Of a DNA stretch of 64,000 bases, positions 45,654-53,733 are shown piece after piece. The position numbers and the translations under genes are program-made. Below the pieces are notes generated by a model, which worked only from the letters and a program-made list of their open reading frames with translations, was not told the origin of the DNA and ran no database searches. The stretch is from Pseudomonas lurida (GTDB taxonomy: Bacteria > Pseudomonadota > Gammaproteobacteria > Pseudomonadales > Pseudomonadaceae), in contig NZ_JAAMRE010000007.1 of assembly GCF_013522705.1 (NCBI RefSeq), positions 62,001 to 126,000 of the forward strand, in the 5' to 3' direction. How positions within the stretch are numbered: the first letter of the stretch is position 1; every line of letters starts with the position of its first letter.

Positions 45654-46168
45654 TGGCTGACGAATCTTTTAGCCTGGACCAGCTTTACCGGGCGGTCGAG
45701 CAGTACCTGGTGAGCCATCTGCCAGGGGTTCAGACGGTAAGTGCCTGGCCGGACATTCAGGATCGCATCGCTTTACCGGCGGTCTTTCTGGAGCTGGCCG
45801 AGATCGAGCCCGGTACCGATATCGGCACGGGTGAAACCACATTGGTTTGCAAGTTCGAGGCACGCATCGTCGTTGACCCGATCTGTCCTCTGCATCAGCA
45901 ACAGGCGGTGCAGCTGGCTACCCAACTTGCGGTCCTACTCCGGGCTCAGACCTGGGGGCTGGCAGTCGAACCGGCAGAGTTCGTTCAGGCACTACAGGAC
46001 TGGACCCAGCCAGTGTTGGACGGTTACACCGTTTGGCTGGTGGAATGGACGCAGCAGGTGTACCTCGACCCTGAAGAGTGGCCTTGGCCCGATCAGCCGC
46101 CCGGCATGCTGTTGTTTGGCTTCAACAACGACGTCAAAGAGGACTTTGTTCCAGCGGAGGACTTGTGA
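45653..46168 (+). CDS. Putative tail-completion/terminator protein
   Basis: A 171-residue acidic protein starting MADESFSLDQLYRAVEQYLVSHLP; the C-terminus EWPWPDQPPGMLLFGFN is distinctive. Position between Z and the spike gene suggests a tail terminator or completion role, but I do not recognise the family firmly. GAGG lies 8 bases upstream of ATG 45653. Confidence 0.6.
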   Translation: MADESFSLDQLYRAVEQYLVSHLPGVQTVSAWPDIQDRIALPAVFLELAEIEPGTDIGTGETTLVCKFEARIVVDPICPLHQQQAVQLATQLAVLLRAQTWGLAVEPAEFVQALQDWTQPVLDGYTVWLVEWTQQVYLDPEEWPWPDQPPGMLLFGFNNDVKEDFVPAEDL

Positions 46169-46731
46169 GCGGCTATGTTGCTGCCCAGCACGACCGCATG
46201 CTTGCGGGGGTGGTCAAGGATTGCTTTGTGGTGGCGGTCGATCTGGCTGCCTCCCCGCCTATGTGTCGGGTTTCGGACGGCGAATGGATCAGCGCCTGGG
46301 TGCGTTGGCACAGCATCGCCGCCGGCAAGGCCAGGCATTGGAGGGCTCCGTCTCTGGGCGAGCAGGGGACATTGGTCAGTGCCAGCGGTGACGTGTCACA
46401 GGGTACGTTCATTCCGGGCTTGTATGGCAACGCTGGACCTCCGCCGGATAACCGGGACCATGTGGAAGTATGGCGCTTTGATGATGGAGGATCGCTGATT
46501 TACGACTGGCAGGCCAAGAGCTACAGCATCACCCTTCCGAGCGGTACGGTTACCATCAAAGTCGCCAGTACAGAGGTGGTCGTGACGGACAGCGCCGTGA
46601 ACGTGACCACCGGCAACATCAATCTGAAAGCAGCGGTGATGATCGATGGCGCGTTACACGTCACGAAAGGCATCACCAGTGCCGGTGCGATCATCGACGC
46701 CGGTGGCAACAGCAATCACCACACGCATTAA
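46165..46731 (+). CDS. Baseplate assembly/spike protein gpV
   Basis: A 188-residue P2 gpV-type baseplate spike. The N-terminal OB-like domain (about 10-90) is followed by a beta-helix with repeating short strands (TLPSGTVTIKVASTEVVVTDSAVNVTTGNINLKA) and a tip NSNHHTH whose His residues would bind iron, as in P2 V. GTG 46165 overlaps the previous stop and has GGAGGAC upstream. Confidence 0.88.
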   Translation: MSGYVAAQHDRMLAGVVKDCFVVAVDLAASPPMCRVSDGEWISAWVRWHSIAAGKARHWRAPSLGEQGTLVSASGDVSQGTFIPGLYGNAGPPPDNRDHVEVWRFDDGGSLIYDWQAKSYSITLPSGTVTIKVASTEVVVTDSAVNVTTGNINLKAAVMIDGALHVTKGITSAGAIIDAGGNSNHHTH

Positions 46732-46746
46732 TTCAATTCATTACAG

Positions 46747-46768
46747 CCCGCCCATCGCGGGTTTTTTT
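46747..46768 (+). terminator. Terminator-like hairpin after the spike gene
   Basis: CCCGC/GCGGG with a 5-base loop followed by seven T residues. Confidence 0.7.
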
Positions 46769-46783
46769 ATGCCTGGAGAAGAC

Positions 46784-47011
46784 ATGGCCAAGTTAGAAAG
46801 CCCTGTGACCGAGGAGCCTGCAGTCGTTGTGCCAGTGCCAGATCGGCAACTGACCTTCGCCGATCAAGTATTCACGTCACGCACCCTTATCGTTCCCGGA
46901 ACTGATCGCACATTGTTGGTCGAGAAAGGCGTTGTAAAGGTTCAGTCATCCGATGCCCAAGCCGTCAGCTTGCTGAAGGCCAACGCCGAGTTCCACTTGC
47001 TAAAGGAGTGA
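46784..47011 (+). CDS. Small hypothetical tail-region protein
   Basis: A 75-residue acidic protein (MAKLESPVTEEPAVVVPVPD...), with a beta-rich C-terminal part (RTLLVEKGVVKVQSSDAQAVSLL). No family is recognised with confidence. ATG 46784 has GGAG 5 bases upstream. It lies between gpV and gpW of the baseplate. Confidence 0.6.
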   Translation: MAKLESPVTEEPAVVVPVPDRQLTFADQVFTSRTLIVPGTDRTLLVEKGVVKVQSSDAQAVSLLKANAEFHLLKE

Positions 47012-47016
47012 TTTAG

Positions 47017-47343
47017 ATGATCGGAATGGATCGCCACACCGGCCAACCCATTTCCGGCATCGCGCACTTGCGACAATCGGTTCCAGACATTTTGGGTACG
47101 CCGTTGGGGAGCCGGAGGCATCGGATGGATTACGGCAGCAAGCTCCGACGGTTTGTTGACTTGCCCGTTACTGATGGCTGGAAAAGCGCCGTACAGGCGG
47201 AAGTCGCCCGCGCACTGGGTCGCTGGGAGCCGCGTTTGAAACTGGATCAAGTGCGCGTCATTTCCGTTATCAGCGGGCAAATTAACCTGAAGATCGTCGG
47301 GCAGTACGTGGGCGACAGCGTCACGCTGGAGGTGGCCGTATGA
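47017..47343 (+). CDS. Baseplate protein gpW (GPW/gp25 family)
   Basis: A 108-residue baseplate wedge protein of the GPW/gp25 family, with MDRHTGQPISGIAHLRQSVPDILGTPLGSRR. It overlaps gpJ by 4 bases. Confidence 0.88.
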   Translation: MIGMDRHTGQPISGIAHLRQSVPDILGTPLGSRRHRMDYGSKLRRFVDLPVTDGWKSAVQAEVARALGRWEPRLKLDQVRVISVISGQINLKIVGQYVGDSVTLEVAV

Positions 47344-48221
47344 GTATCGTGGATCTGTCGTCGTTACCGGCGCCGACCGTGTTAGAGCCGCTGGACTTCG
47401 AAGAGGTTTTTCAGGAGGGGCTGGGCGTCTTTCGCGGATACATGGGCGGCAACTGGACTGCTGCGCTGGAGAGCGATCCGGTGCTTAAGGTGCTTGAGGT
47501 CGGCGCTTACATCAAGGTCGGCAACCGCGCCCGAGTCAATGACGCCGGCAAAGCGGTATTGCTGGCGCACGCCATACGCGGTGACCTTGATCATTTGGGT
47601 GCCAACGTCAATCTGAAGCGCCTGGTCATTCAGGCCGAGGATCTTCTGGCCTTTCCGCCGGTACCAGAAGTCAAAGAAGACGACGATGCGTTCCGAGAGC
47701 GCATCCAGTTGGCCTATGAGGGGCTGACCACGGCCGGCCCGCGCAACAGCTATATCCTGCATGCGCGTAACGCTTCGGGACTGGTGGCGGATGCCACGGC
47801 CGAAAGCCCGGCGCCTTGTTATGTGACGGTAACGGTGCTTGGATTGGACGGGGAGGGGGAGGCTTCACCGGAGCTGCTCGCCACGGTGGCAACCGCGCTG
47901 AATGACGACGATGTGCGGCCGGTGGGGGATAGGGTGACGGTTCAGAGCGCCCAGGTGATCCGCTACCAAATCAAAGCGATCCTGCACATGACCAGCGCGG
48001 GGCCAGAAGCTGATGCCAGTTTAGCCGAGGCGAAAAGTCGATTGGCGGCGTGGATCAATCCCCGCAAACGGCTTGGCGTTGAAGTGGCACGTTCCGGTGT
48101 AGATGCTCAGTTACATGTTGCCGGCGTTTCTCGGGTTGAGCTGGTTGGCTGGCAGGACCTAGCCCCGACTAAGGCTCAGGCGGCGTTCTGTACCGGCTAC
48201 ACCGTGACGCTGGCGGGCTGA
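47340..48221 (+). CDS. Baseplate assembly protein gpJ
   Basis: A 293-residue P2 gpJ-type baseplate wedge protein: FEEVFQEGLGVFRGYMGGNW, ARVNDAGKAVLLAHAIRGDLDHLGA and DDAFRERIQLAYEGLTTAGPRNSY are typical. It directly precedes gpI. Confidence 0.9.
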   Translation: MSIVDLSSLPAPTVLEPLDFEEVFQEGLGVFRGYMGGNWTAALESDPVLKVLEVGAYIKVGNRARVNDAGKAVLLAHAIRGDLDHLGANVNLKRLVIQAEDLLAFPPVPEVKEDDDAFRERIQLAYEGLTTAGPRNSYILHARNASGLVADATAESPAPCYVTVTVLGLDGEGEASPELLATVATALNDDDVRPVGDRVTVQSAQVIRYQIKAILHMTSAGPEADASLAEAKSRLAAWINPRKRLGVEVARSGVDAQLHVAGVSRVELVGWQDLAPTKAQAAFCTGYTVTLAG

Positions 48222-48222
48222 T

Positions 48223-48912
48223 ATGAAAAGCCTATTGCCGATCAACAGCACGCATCTGGAGCGCGCGATGGAGGCAACGTTTTTCGAGAAAACAATCGTC
48301 CCGTTGCGCGATCTCTACAACGCCGATACCTGCCCCGGTCACCTATTGCCTCACTTGGCGTGGGCGTGGTCTGTCGACCGCTGGGACTACCGATGGACCG
48401 AGGCGACCAAGCGCGCCGCTATCAAGGCTTCTTACTACATTCATGCCCACAAAGGCACCATCGGCGCGTTACGCCGCGTGGTCGAGCCGCTGGGCTATCT
48501 GATTGAGGTTATCGAATGGTTCAACATGAAGCCCGAAGGGGTCCCCGGCACCTTTGCATTAAAGGTCGGAGTGTTGGACACCGGGATCACCGAAGAAATG
48601 TATCAGGAGCTGGAACGGCTGATTGATGACGCCAAACCCGTCAGCCGGCGCTTAACCGGACTGGCCATCAGCCTCGAAACCACCGGCAGCATCAACATTT
48701 TCGCGAGCACCTACGACGGCGATGAAATCGACGTCTATCCGCCAGTCCCCCGCGACGTTGTCACCACGGGCGTCATAAGTGCCCCCGGACGGGAACACAC
48801 AATCGACACCCTCGACATTTATCCACCGGCACCAGGGGTAATCAGCTTCACATGCCACATCGGCACCCCTTGCCGCGAACACTCTATTGACACTTTGGAT
48901 ATTTACCCATGA
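48223..48912 (+). CDS. Tail protein gpI with C-terminal repeat extension
   Basis: A 229-residue P2 gpI-type protein (SLLPINSTHLERAMEATFFEK, WDYRWTEATKRAAIKASYYIHAHKGT). After about residue 165 it has an extension with repeats: REHTIDTLDIYPP and REHSIDTLDIYP, plus an earlier IDVYPPVP. gpI links baseplate and fibre, so the extension may be a fibre-docking segment. It overlaps the fibre gene by 4 bases. Confidence 0.87.
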   Translation: MKSLLPINSTHLERAMEATFFEKTIVPLRDLYNADTCPGHLLPHLAWAWSVDRWDYRWTEATKRAAIKASYYIHAHKGTIGALRRVVEPLGYLIEVIEWFNMKPEGVPGTFALKVGVLDTGITEEMYQELERLIDDAKPVSRRLTGLAISLETTGSINIFASTYDGDEIDVYPPVPRDVVTTGVISAPGREHTIDTLDIYPPAPGVISFTCHIGTPCREHSIDTLDIYP

Positions 48913-50798
48913 TCGATCCCAACACTCAGTTTTTTGCGATCCTCACAGCTGTCGGTGAAGCCAAACAGGCCAATGCGGACGCGCTGGGCATCCCCTGGAA
49001 ACTCACCGAGATGGGCGTGGGTGATGCAAACGGCACCGACCCAATCCCCGACCGAAACCAGAAAAAGCTGATCAACGAACGCCGCCGCCGGCCATTGAAC
49101 AAGCTGTCGATCGACACGGCCAACGCCAACATCCTCATTGCCGAGCAGATAATCCCGGCTGACGAGGGCGGGTGGTGGATTCGGGAGATTGGACTGTATG
49201 ACGGTGACGGCGACCTGGTCGCCGTGGCCAACTGCGCGCCCAGCTACAAGCCGCTGATGTCCCAGGGCTCTGGCCGGACGCAAGTGGTGCGTATGAACTT
49301 CATCGTTTCCAGCGCGGCCAACGTGGTGCTGATGATCGATCCGGCGGTAGTGCTCGCCACGCGCAAGTTCGTCACGGACTCGATCATTGATGCGATCAAT
49401 CAGCAGGACGTGAAACAGTCCGTGCTGGTGGCCACCACCGCTCCTATCGTTCTGGCGGGAGCGCAGACCATCGACGGCGTCGCGGTGCCGGTGGGCTCGC
49501 GGGTGTTGGTGAAAGATCAGGCCCAGGGTAAAGACAACGGTTTGTACCTCACCACCGCTGACATCTGGACGCGCGCTACGGATGCCGATATCGGCAGCGA
49601 GGTGACGCCTGGTTTATTGGTTCATGTCGAACGTGGCGCTGTGAACGGCGACACCTGGTGGCACTTGACCACAGACGCGCCCATTACCCTGGGTACCACG
49701 CCCCTGATGTTTCAGTGGGCTGGTGGGCAATACGCGCCAACACCATCGCTGGACGACCGCTCGAAACGAGTCACAAACACTGAGGCTGTGCGCGCGCAGA
49801 TTGAGAGTCCAAGCCAGGCATTCCCGGCCCATGTCTTCCGAAAAAATCGTTTGATAAACGGCAATTTCGATATTTGGCAGCGAGGCGTAACAGGTCAAGT
49901 TGGTAACCTGGCAGGCCCCCCTCAGGCGTTTTATGGACCGGATCGATGGATTGTCTACTTACCCGCAAACTCAACCGCAACATGGAGCCGAATTGCTTTT
50001 GAACCAGGCGCCGGATTCAACGAAGGGACGTATGCGTTAAGAGTTGCCCGTTCAGGCGCCAACGATGGCGTGAATATCAGCCAACGCATTGAGGGTGTGG
50101 AGGTGTTAGCGGGCAAGAGTGCAACGATTTCTTTTTATATGCGCTCATCCATCAGCCATAAGTGCGGGGTAATTTTACGCCAGTCATTTGGCCCAGGAGG
50201 TTCTGACGCAGGCGCGGGAGTTGGCGCGGAAATTACGGTAACCACCGAATTCAAAAGGTACGTCGTTACGCTGGATGTGCCGTCGATTAAGGGCAAAAAT
50301 CGCGCTGTAACCGGCGACTATCTCGAACTGGTATTCGGCAGTCTGGGTAAAGGAAATTACACTCTGGACCTGGCCTCGGTGCAGATCGAGGGTGGAACGA
50401 TCGCAACTGAAATGGAACTTCGTACCTTTGCGCAGGAGCTGGCGTTATGCCAACGCTATTACGAGAAAACCTTCTCTCACGAGGTCGCACCTTCGGATTC
50501 ATCCGGCGGTAGCGGAGCCCTGATGAGCGTGGTGTACATGAACCAAACCGGTGCTGCCAGCCAGCCCGTGGTCATGTGGAGCTACAAGGTTGAAAAGCGA
50601 ATGATACCCAGCGTACGTCTTTACAGCCCTAACGCATCAGGAAGACCTGGCCAGTTCCGATCCGGGAGCGATGACTTTTCGACCAGCAATGCGCGCTCGT
50701 CCATCGTCGGTACCCGTGGCGTCGCCATTGATAACGGCGACGTAGGTGTGCCTGCCCAGTCCTATTACATCCATGCAACAGCTGACGCCGAACTGTAG
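48909..50798 (+). CDS. Tail fibre protein
   Basis: A 629-residue receptor-binding fibre. The N-terminal 160 residues match the phage tail-collar fibre domain (FFAILTAVGEAKQANADALG, EIGLYDGDGDLVAVA). A middle domain (about 165-275) is followed by a C-terminal beta-rich domain (about 310-520) resembling a carbohydrate-binding jelly roll (GNFDIWQRG, YGPDRWIVY). The tip is probably host-specific. The second half is less GC-rich than the first. Confidence 0.85.
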   Translation: MIDPNTQFFAILTAVGEAKQANADALGIPWKLTEMGVGDANGTDPIPDRNQKKLINERRRRPLNKLSIDTANANILIAEQIIPADEGGWWIREIGLYDGDGDLVAVANCAPSYKPLMSQGSGRTQVVRMNFIVSSAANVVLMIDPAVVLATRKFVTDSIIDAINQQDVKQSVLVATTAPIVLAGAQTIDGVAVPVGSRVLVKDQAQGKDNGLYLTTADIWTRATDADIGSEVTPGLLVHVERGAVNGDTWWHLTTDAPITLGTTPLMFQWAGGQYAPTPSLDDRSKRVTNTEAVRAQIESPSQAFPAHVFRKNRLINGNFDIWQRGVTGQVGNLAGPPQAFYGPDRWIVYLPANSTATWSRIAFEPGAGFNEGTYALRVARSGANDGVNISQRIEGVEVLAGKSATISFYMRSSISHKCGVILRQSFGPGGSDAGAGVGAEITVTTEFKRYVVTLDVPSIKGKNRAVTGDYLELVFGSLGKGNYTLDLASVQIEGGTIATEMELRTFAQELALCQRYYEKTFSHEVAPSDSSGGSGALMSVVYMNQTGAASQPVVMWSYKVEKRMIPSVRLYSPNASGRPGQFRSGSDDFSTSNARSSIVGTRGVAIDNGDVGVPAQSYYIHATADAEL

Positions 50799-50806
50799 GA
50801 GCGAAC

Positions 50807-51184
50807 ATGAACTATCAACTCACCACAGACCCCGACACGGTTATTCAGCTCTCAGACGGCGCAACAGTTCCTCGAGGCCATCGCTTCTGGGATGACTATG
50901 AACAATGGTTGAAAGACGGCGGTAAGCCGAAACCCGCCTTCACGCTCGATCTGGCTGTATCGGAACGGGCCTGGCGCGACGCCGAAATTGAAAGCGTTAA
51001 ATGGCTCAGGGAGCGACACCGTGACGAGGTTGATTCAGACCGAACTACCACCCTGACCGTGCAGCAATCTGGTGAGCTGCTTGATTACGTCCAGGCCCTG
51101 CGCGACTGGCCCCAATCAACCAAGTTTCCAGTTCAAAAATACCGACCCAAAAAACCTGGCTGGATCGCCGAACACACCCAATAA
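50807..51184 (+). CDS. Tail fibre assembly chaperone
   Basis: A 125-residue phage tail assembly chaperone ending in LDYVQALRDWPQSTKFPVQKYRPKKPGW, the typical C-terminus of this family. It should fold or attach the fibre encoded just upstream. A strong terminator overlaps its stop codon. Confidence 0.82.
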   Translation: MNYQLTTDPDTVIQLSDGATVPRGHRFWDDYEQWLKDGGKPKPAFTLDLAVSERAWRDAEIESVKWLRERHRDEVDSDRTTTLTVQQSGELLDYVQALRDWPQSTKFPVQKYRPKKPGWIAEHTQ

Positions 51185-51208
51185 CGCCCCGCACTGTCGG
51201 GGCGTTTT
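51184..51208 (+). terminator. Strong intrinsic terminator after the fibre chaperone
   Basis: ACGCCCCG/CGGGGCGT, 8-bp stem with a 6-base loop and four T residues. It marks the boundary between the baseplate/fibre and sheath/tube genes. Confidence 0.82.
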
Positions 51209-51242
51209 GTATTCCGTTGTACGCAACACATAAACCCTCCCG

Positions 51243-51265
51243 GCCTCGCTTTTGCGGGGCTTTTT
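51243..51265 (+). terminator. Second terminator-like hairpin before the sheath gene
   Basis: GCCTCGC/GCGGGGC (one T-G pair) with a 4-base loop and five T residues, 22 bases before the sheath start. Confidence 0.65.
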
Positions 51266-51286
51266 CGTTTCTGGAGCATTTGCTTT

Positions 51287-52453
51287 ATGAGTTTCTTCCA
51301 CGGCGTTACTACGACTGACATCAAGACGGGCGCGCGCACCATATCCTTGCCGTCGTCTTCCATTATCGGACTTTGCGACACCTTCACCCCTGGCGCCCTT
51401 GGCGGTGGCACTGCCAAGGCCGGCGAGCTCAAATTGATCACCTCCGAGCGCGAGGCTATTGCTGCCTTCGGCGCTGACTCAGCGATCACCAAGGCCTGCA
51501 AGGCGATTTATACCAAGGCCAAGGCGGTGATTGTCGCCATTGGCGTACCGAAGCTGGAAGACGGGGCACTGCAGACCTCGGCGATCATTGGTGGCGTGCT
51601 CGCCTCTGGTCAGCGTACCGGCTTACAAGCCTTGCTCGATGGGAAAAGCTTGTACAACGCGCAGCCCCGTCTGTTGATTGCACCCGGCCACACCGCCACT
51701 CAGGCAGTCGCCACCGCGCTCGACAGCCTGGCGCAAAAACTGCGGGCAATCGGCATTCTCGATGGCCCTGGGACCACGGATGAGGCGGCGATGCTCTATG
51801 CCGACAACTTCGGAAGTCGCAACCTGTTCATGGTGGATCCGGGTGTTCAGTACTGGGACACCGAGCTCAGCAAGACGGTCGATGCGCCGGGCTCCGCCTG
51901 GGCAGCGGGCTTGTTCGCCTGGACCGATGCCGAATATGGCTTCTGGGCATCGCCGTCTAACAAGGAATTCACCGGTATCACTGGCACGACCAGGGCTGTC
52001 GAGTATCTGGACGGTGACGAGACGTGTCGGGCCAACCTGCTGAACAACGCCAATATCGCAACGATCATCCGCGACGACGGCTATCGCCTGTGGGGTAACC
52101 GCACACTGTCGAGCGACCCGAAATGGGCATTCGTCACGCGTGTTCGCACGCTGTTCATCCTCATGGATGCGGTGCAGGCCGGCCACAAGTGGGCCGTGGA
52201 CCGCTCGATCACCAAGACCTACGTCAAGGACGTGACGGATGGACTGGACGCGTTCATGCGTGACCTGAAAGCCCAGGGCGCGATTATCAATTTTGAGGTG
52301 TACCCGGACACCGAGCTGAACACGGCCAGCCAGATCTCCCAGGGCAAAGTTTACTGGCGCATTCGCTTCACCGATGTGCCACCGGCAGAAAACCCGAATT
52401 TCCTTTTCGAAGTCACCGATCAGTGGATGACCGAAGTTCTTGAAGCAGCCTAA
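51287..52453 (+). CDS. Contractile tail sheath protein
   Basis: A 388-residue P2 FI-type sheath protein (FFHGVTTTDIKTGARTISLPSSSIIGLCDT; C-terminal RIRFTDVPPAENPNFLFEVTDQW). Its presence shows the phage is a myovirus. GGAG lies 10 bases upstream of the ATG, after two terminator-like hairpins. Confidence 0.95.
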   Translation: MSFFHGVTTTDIKTGARTISLPSSSIIGLCDTFTPGALGGGTAKAGELKLITSEREAIAAFGADSAITKACKAIYTKAKAVIVAIGVPKLEDGALQTSAIIGGVLASGQRTGLQALLDGKSLYNAQPRLLIAPGHTATQAVATALDSLAQKLRAIGILDGPGTTDEAAMLYADNFGSRNLFMVDPGVQYWDTELSKTVDAPGSAWAAGLFAWTDAEYGFWASPSNKEFTGITGTTRAVEYLDGDETCRANLLNNANIATIIRDDGYRLWGNRTLSSDPKWAFVTRVRTLFILMDAVQAGHKWAVDRSITKTYVKDVTDGLDAFMRDLKAQGAIINFEVYPDTELNTASQISQGKVYWRIRFTDVPPAENPNFLFEVTDQWMTEVLEAA

Positions 52454-52465
52454 GGGGCCCAGTCA

Positions 52466-52969
52466 ATGATTCCTCAAACCTTGTTTAACACGAACCTGTT
52501 TGTCGACGGTGTGAACTTCGCCGGCGACGTGCCGAGTCTGACCTTGCCCAAGTTGACGGTAAAGACCGACGAGTACCGCGCTGGCGGGATGGCCGGTGCC
52601 ATCGAGATGGCCCAGGGCTTGGAAAAAATGGAAGCCTCCTTTGTCACTAAGGGTGTGCGTCGAGAGTCGTTGAAGTACTTCGGCCTGGCAGATGGCACGG
52701 CCTTCAACGCGACGTTCCGAGGGGCTTTCAGGGGGCAAAAAGGGGCAGTGACGGCTGTGGTCGCCACTCTGCGTGGGTTGCTTAAAGAGGTCGACCTCGG
52801 GGACTGGAAAGCTGGTGACCCGGCGGAGATCAAACATGCCGTGGCGCCTTCCTACTACAAGCTCGAAATTGACGGCCGGGTCATCTACGAGATCGACATG
52901 GTCGCCGGTGTTCAGGTAATCGACGGTAAAGATCAACTCGCTGATGTTCGCGCGGCACTCGGCCTCTAA
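52466..52969 (+). CDS. Tail tube protein
   Basis: A 167-residue P2 FII-type major tail tube protein (MIPQTLFNTNLFVDGVNFAGDV; YKLEIDGRVIYEIDMV). It forms the inner tube polymerised around the tape measure inside the sheath. Confidence 0.93.
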   Translation: MIPQTLFNTNLFVDGVNFAGDVPSLTLPKLTVKTDEYRAGGMAGAIEMAQGLEKMEASFVTKGVRRESLKYFGLADGTAFNATFRGAFRGQKGAVTAVVATLRGLLKEVDLGDWKAGDPAEIKHAVAPSYYKLEIDGRVIYEIDMVAGVQVIDGKDQLADVRAALGL

Positions 52970-52983
52970 GGGAGTAGATCCAA

Positions 52984-53583
52984 ATGAATAAAGCAACTTT
53001 TAAAGAAGTGCCGGCCTGGCTGTCGCTGACTGCGCTCGCTGCCGTCGTGACGCTCACGCGGCCGAGCAGTGCCAACGGCGTACAGGTCGAGACCTTGACC
53101 TTGCGTGCCCCGATGGTTCGTGAAGTGCGAGCTGCCGACCGCGCTTCTAATGGCGACGATGAACAGCGCGAGTTGGTGTTGTTCGCGGGATTGGCAGAGG
53201 TAGGCGTTAAGGATCTTGAAGGCCTCAAGCTGGCGGACTATCGCCGTGTTCAAGCCGCTTACTCGCACCTGGTCCCCGAAACCGACTATTCGGATTCGAT
53301 GCCGCCGTGGCTGTCGGTTAACACAGATCGGGCCTTGGTCACCCTTTCCTGTCCGAGCGTCATCAACGGGGTGTCGGTTGATACGTTGTCTCTGCGCTCC
53401 CCGACTGTTGGCGATGTGCGCACGGCTAATCGTGACGCGGGCGGAAATGACGAACAGCGAGAGCTGATTTTGTTTGCCGCGCTTGCCGGGGCGCCTGTTG
53501 CTGATCTGGAGGGCCTGATGTTGGTGGATTTTAACCGCCTGCAGGCCGGCTATTTTCGAATGGACCAAGACGACGGGGTTTAA
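52984..53583 (+). CDS. Tail assembly chaperone gpE with tandem duplication
   Basis: A 199-residue protein of two homologous P2 gpE-like halves (about 10-95 and 105-192). Paired motifs include VQVETLTLRAPMVREVR / VSVDTLSLRSPTVGDVR, DDEQRELVLFAGLA / NDEQRELILFAALA and DLEGLKLADYRRVQAAY / DLEGLMLVDFNRLQAGY. gpE normally has one copy. It ends just before an E' frame, so the usual E/E' frameshift product may be made here. It would assist tape-measure folding. Confidence 0.82.
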   Translation: MNKATFKEVPAWLSLTALAAVVTLTRPSSANGVQVETLTLRAPMVREVRAADRASNGDDEQRELVLFAGLAEVGVKDLEGLKLADYRRVQAAYSHLVPETDYSDSMPPWLSVNTDRALVTLSCPSVINGVSVDTLSLRSPTVGDVRTANRDAGGNDEQRELILFAALAGAPVADLEGLMLVDFNRLQAGYFRMDQDDGV

Positions 53584-53599
53584 CCCTCACGTCATAAAA

Positions 53600-53695
53600 A
53601 TGGCCGCGAAACGTCTTGCGGCGGAAACGGGATTTTCCGCTGCTGAGATTCTGTCGATGCCGTTTGCGGAAATGGTTTGGTGGCTCACGGATTGA
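53600..53695 (+). CDS. gpE'-like frameshift extension
   Basis: A 31-residue frame (MAAKRLAAETGFSAAEILSM...) matching the small gpE' tail chaperone. It has no ribosome binding site, but its frame is open upstream past the E stop codon, +1 (or -2) relative to E. A shift at GGGGTTTAA (53575-53583) would fuse it to E through FNPHVIK. It is likely made only as E+E', as in P2, lambda G/GT and Mu relatives. Confidence 0.55.
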   Translation: MAAKRLAAETGFSAAEILSMPFAEMVWWLTD

Positions 53696-53733
53696 GCCGC
53701 CTTCGATAAGGCTATGCAAAAGAGGGCCGTGAC

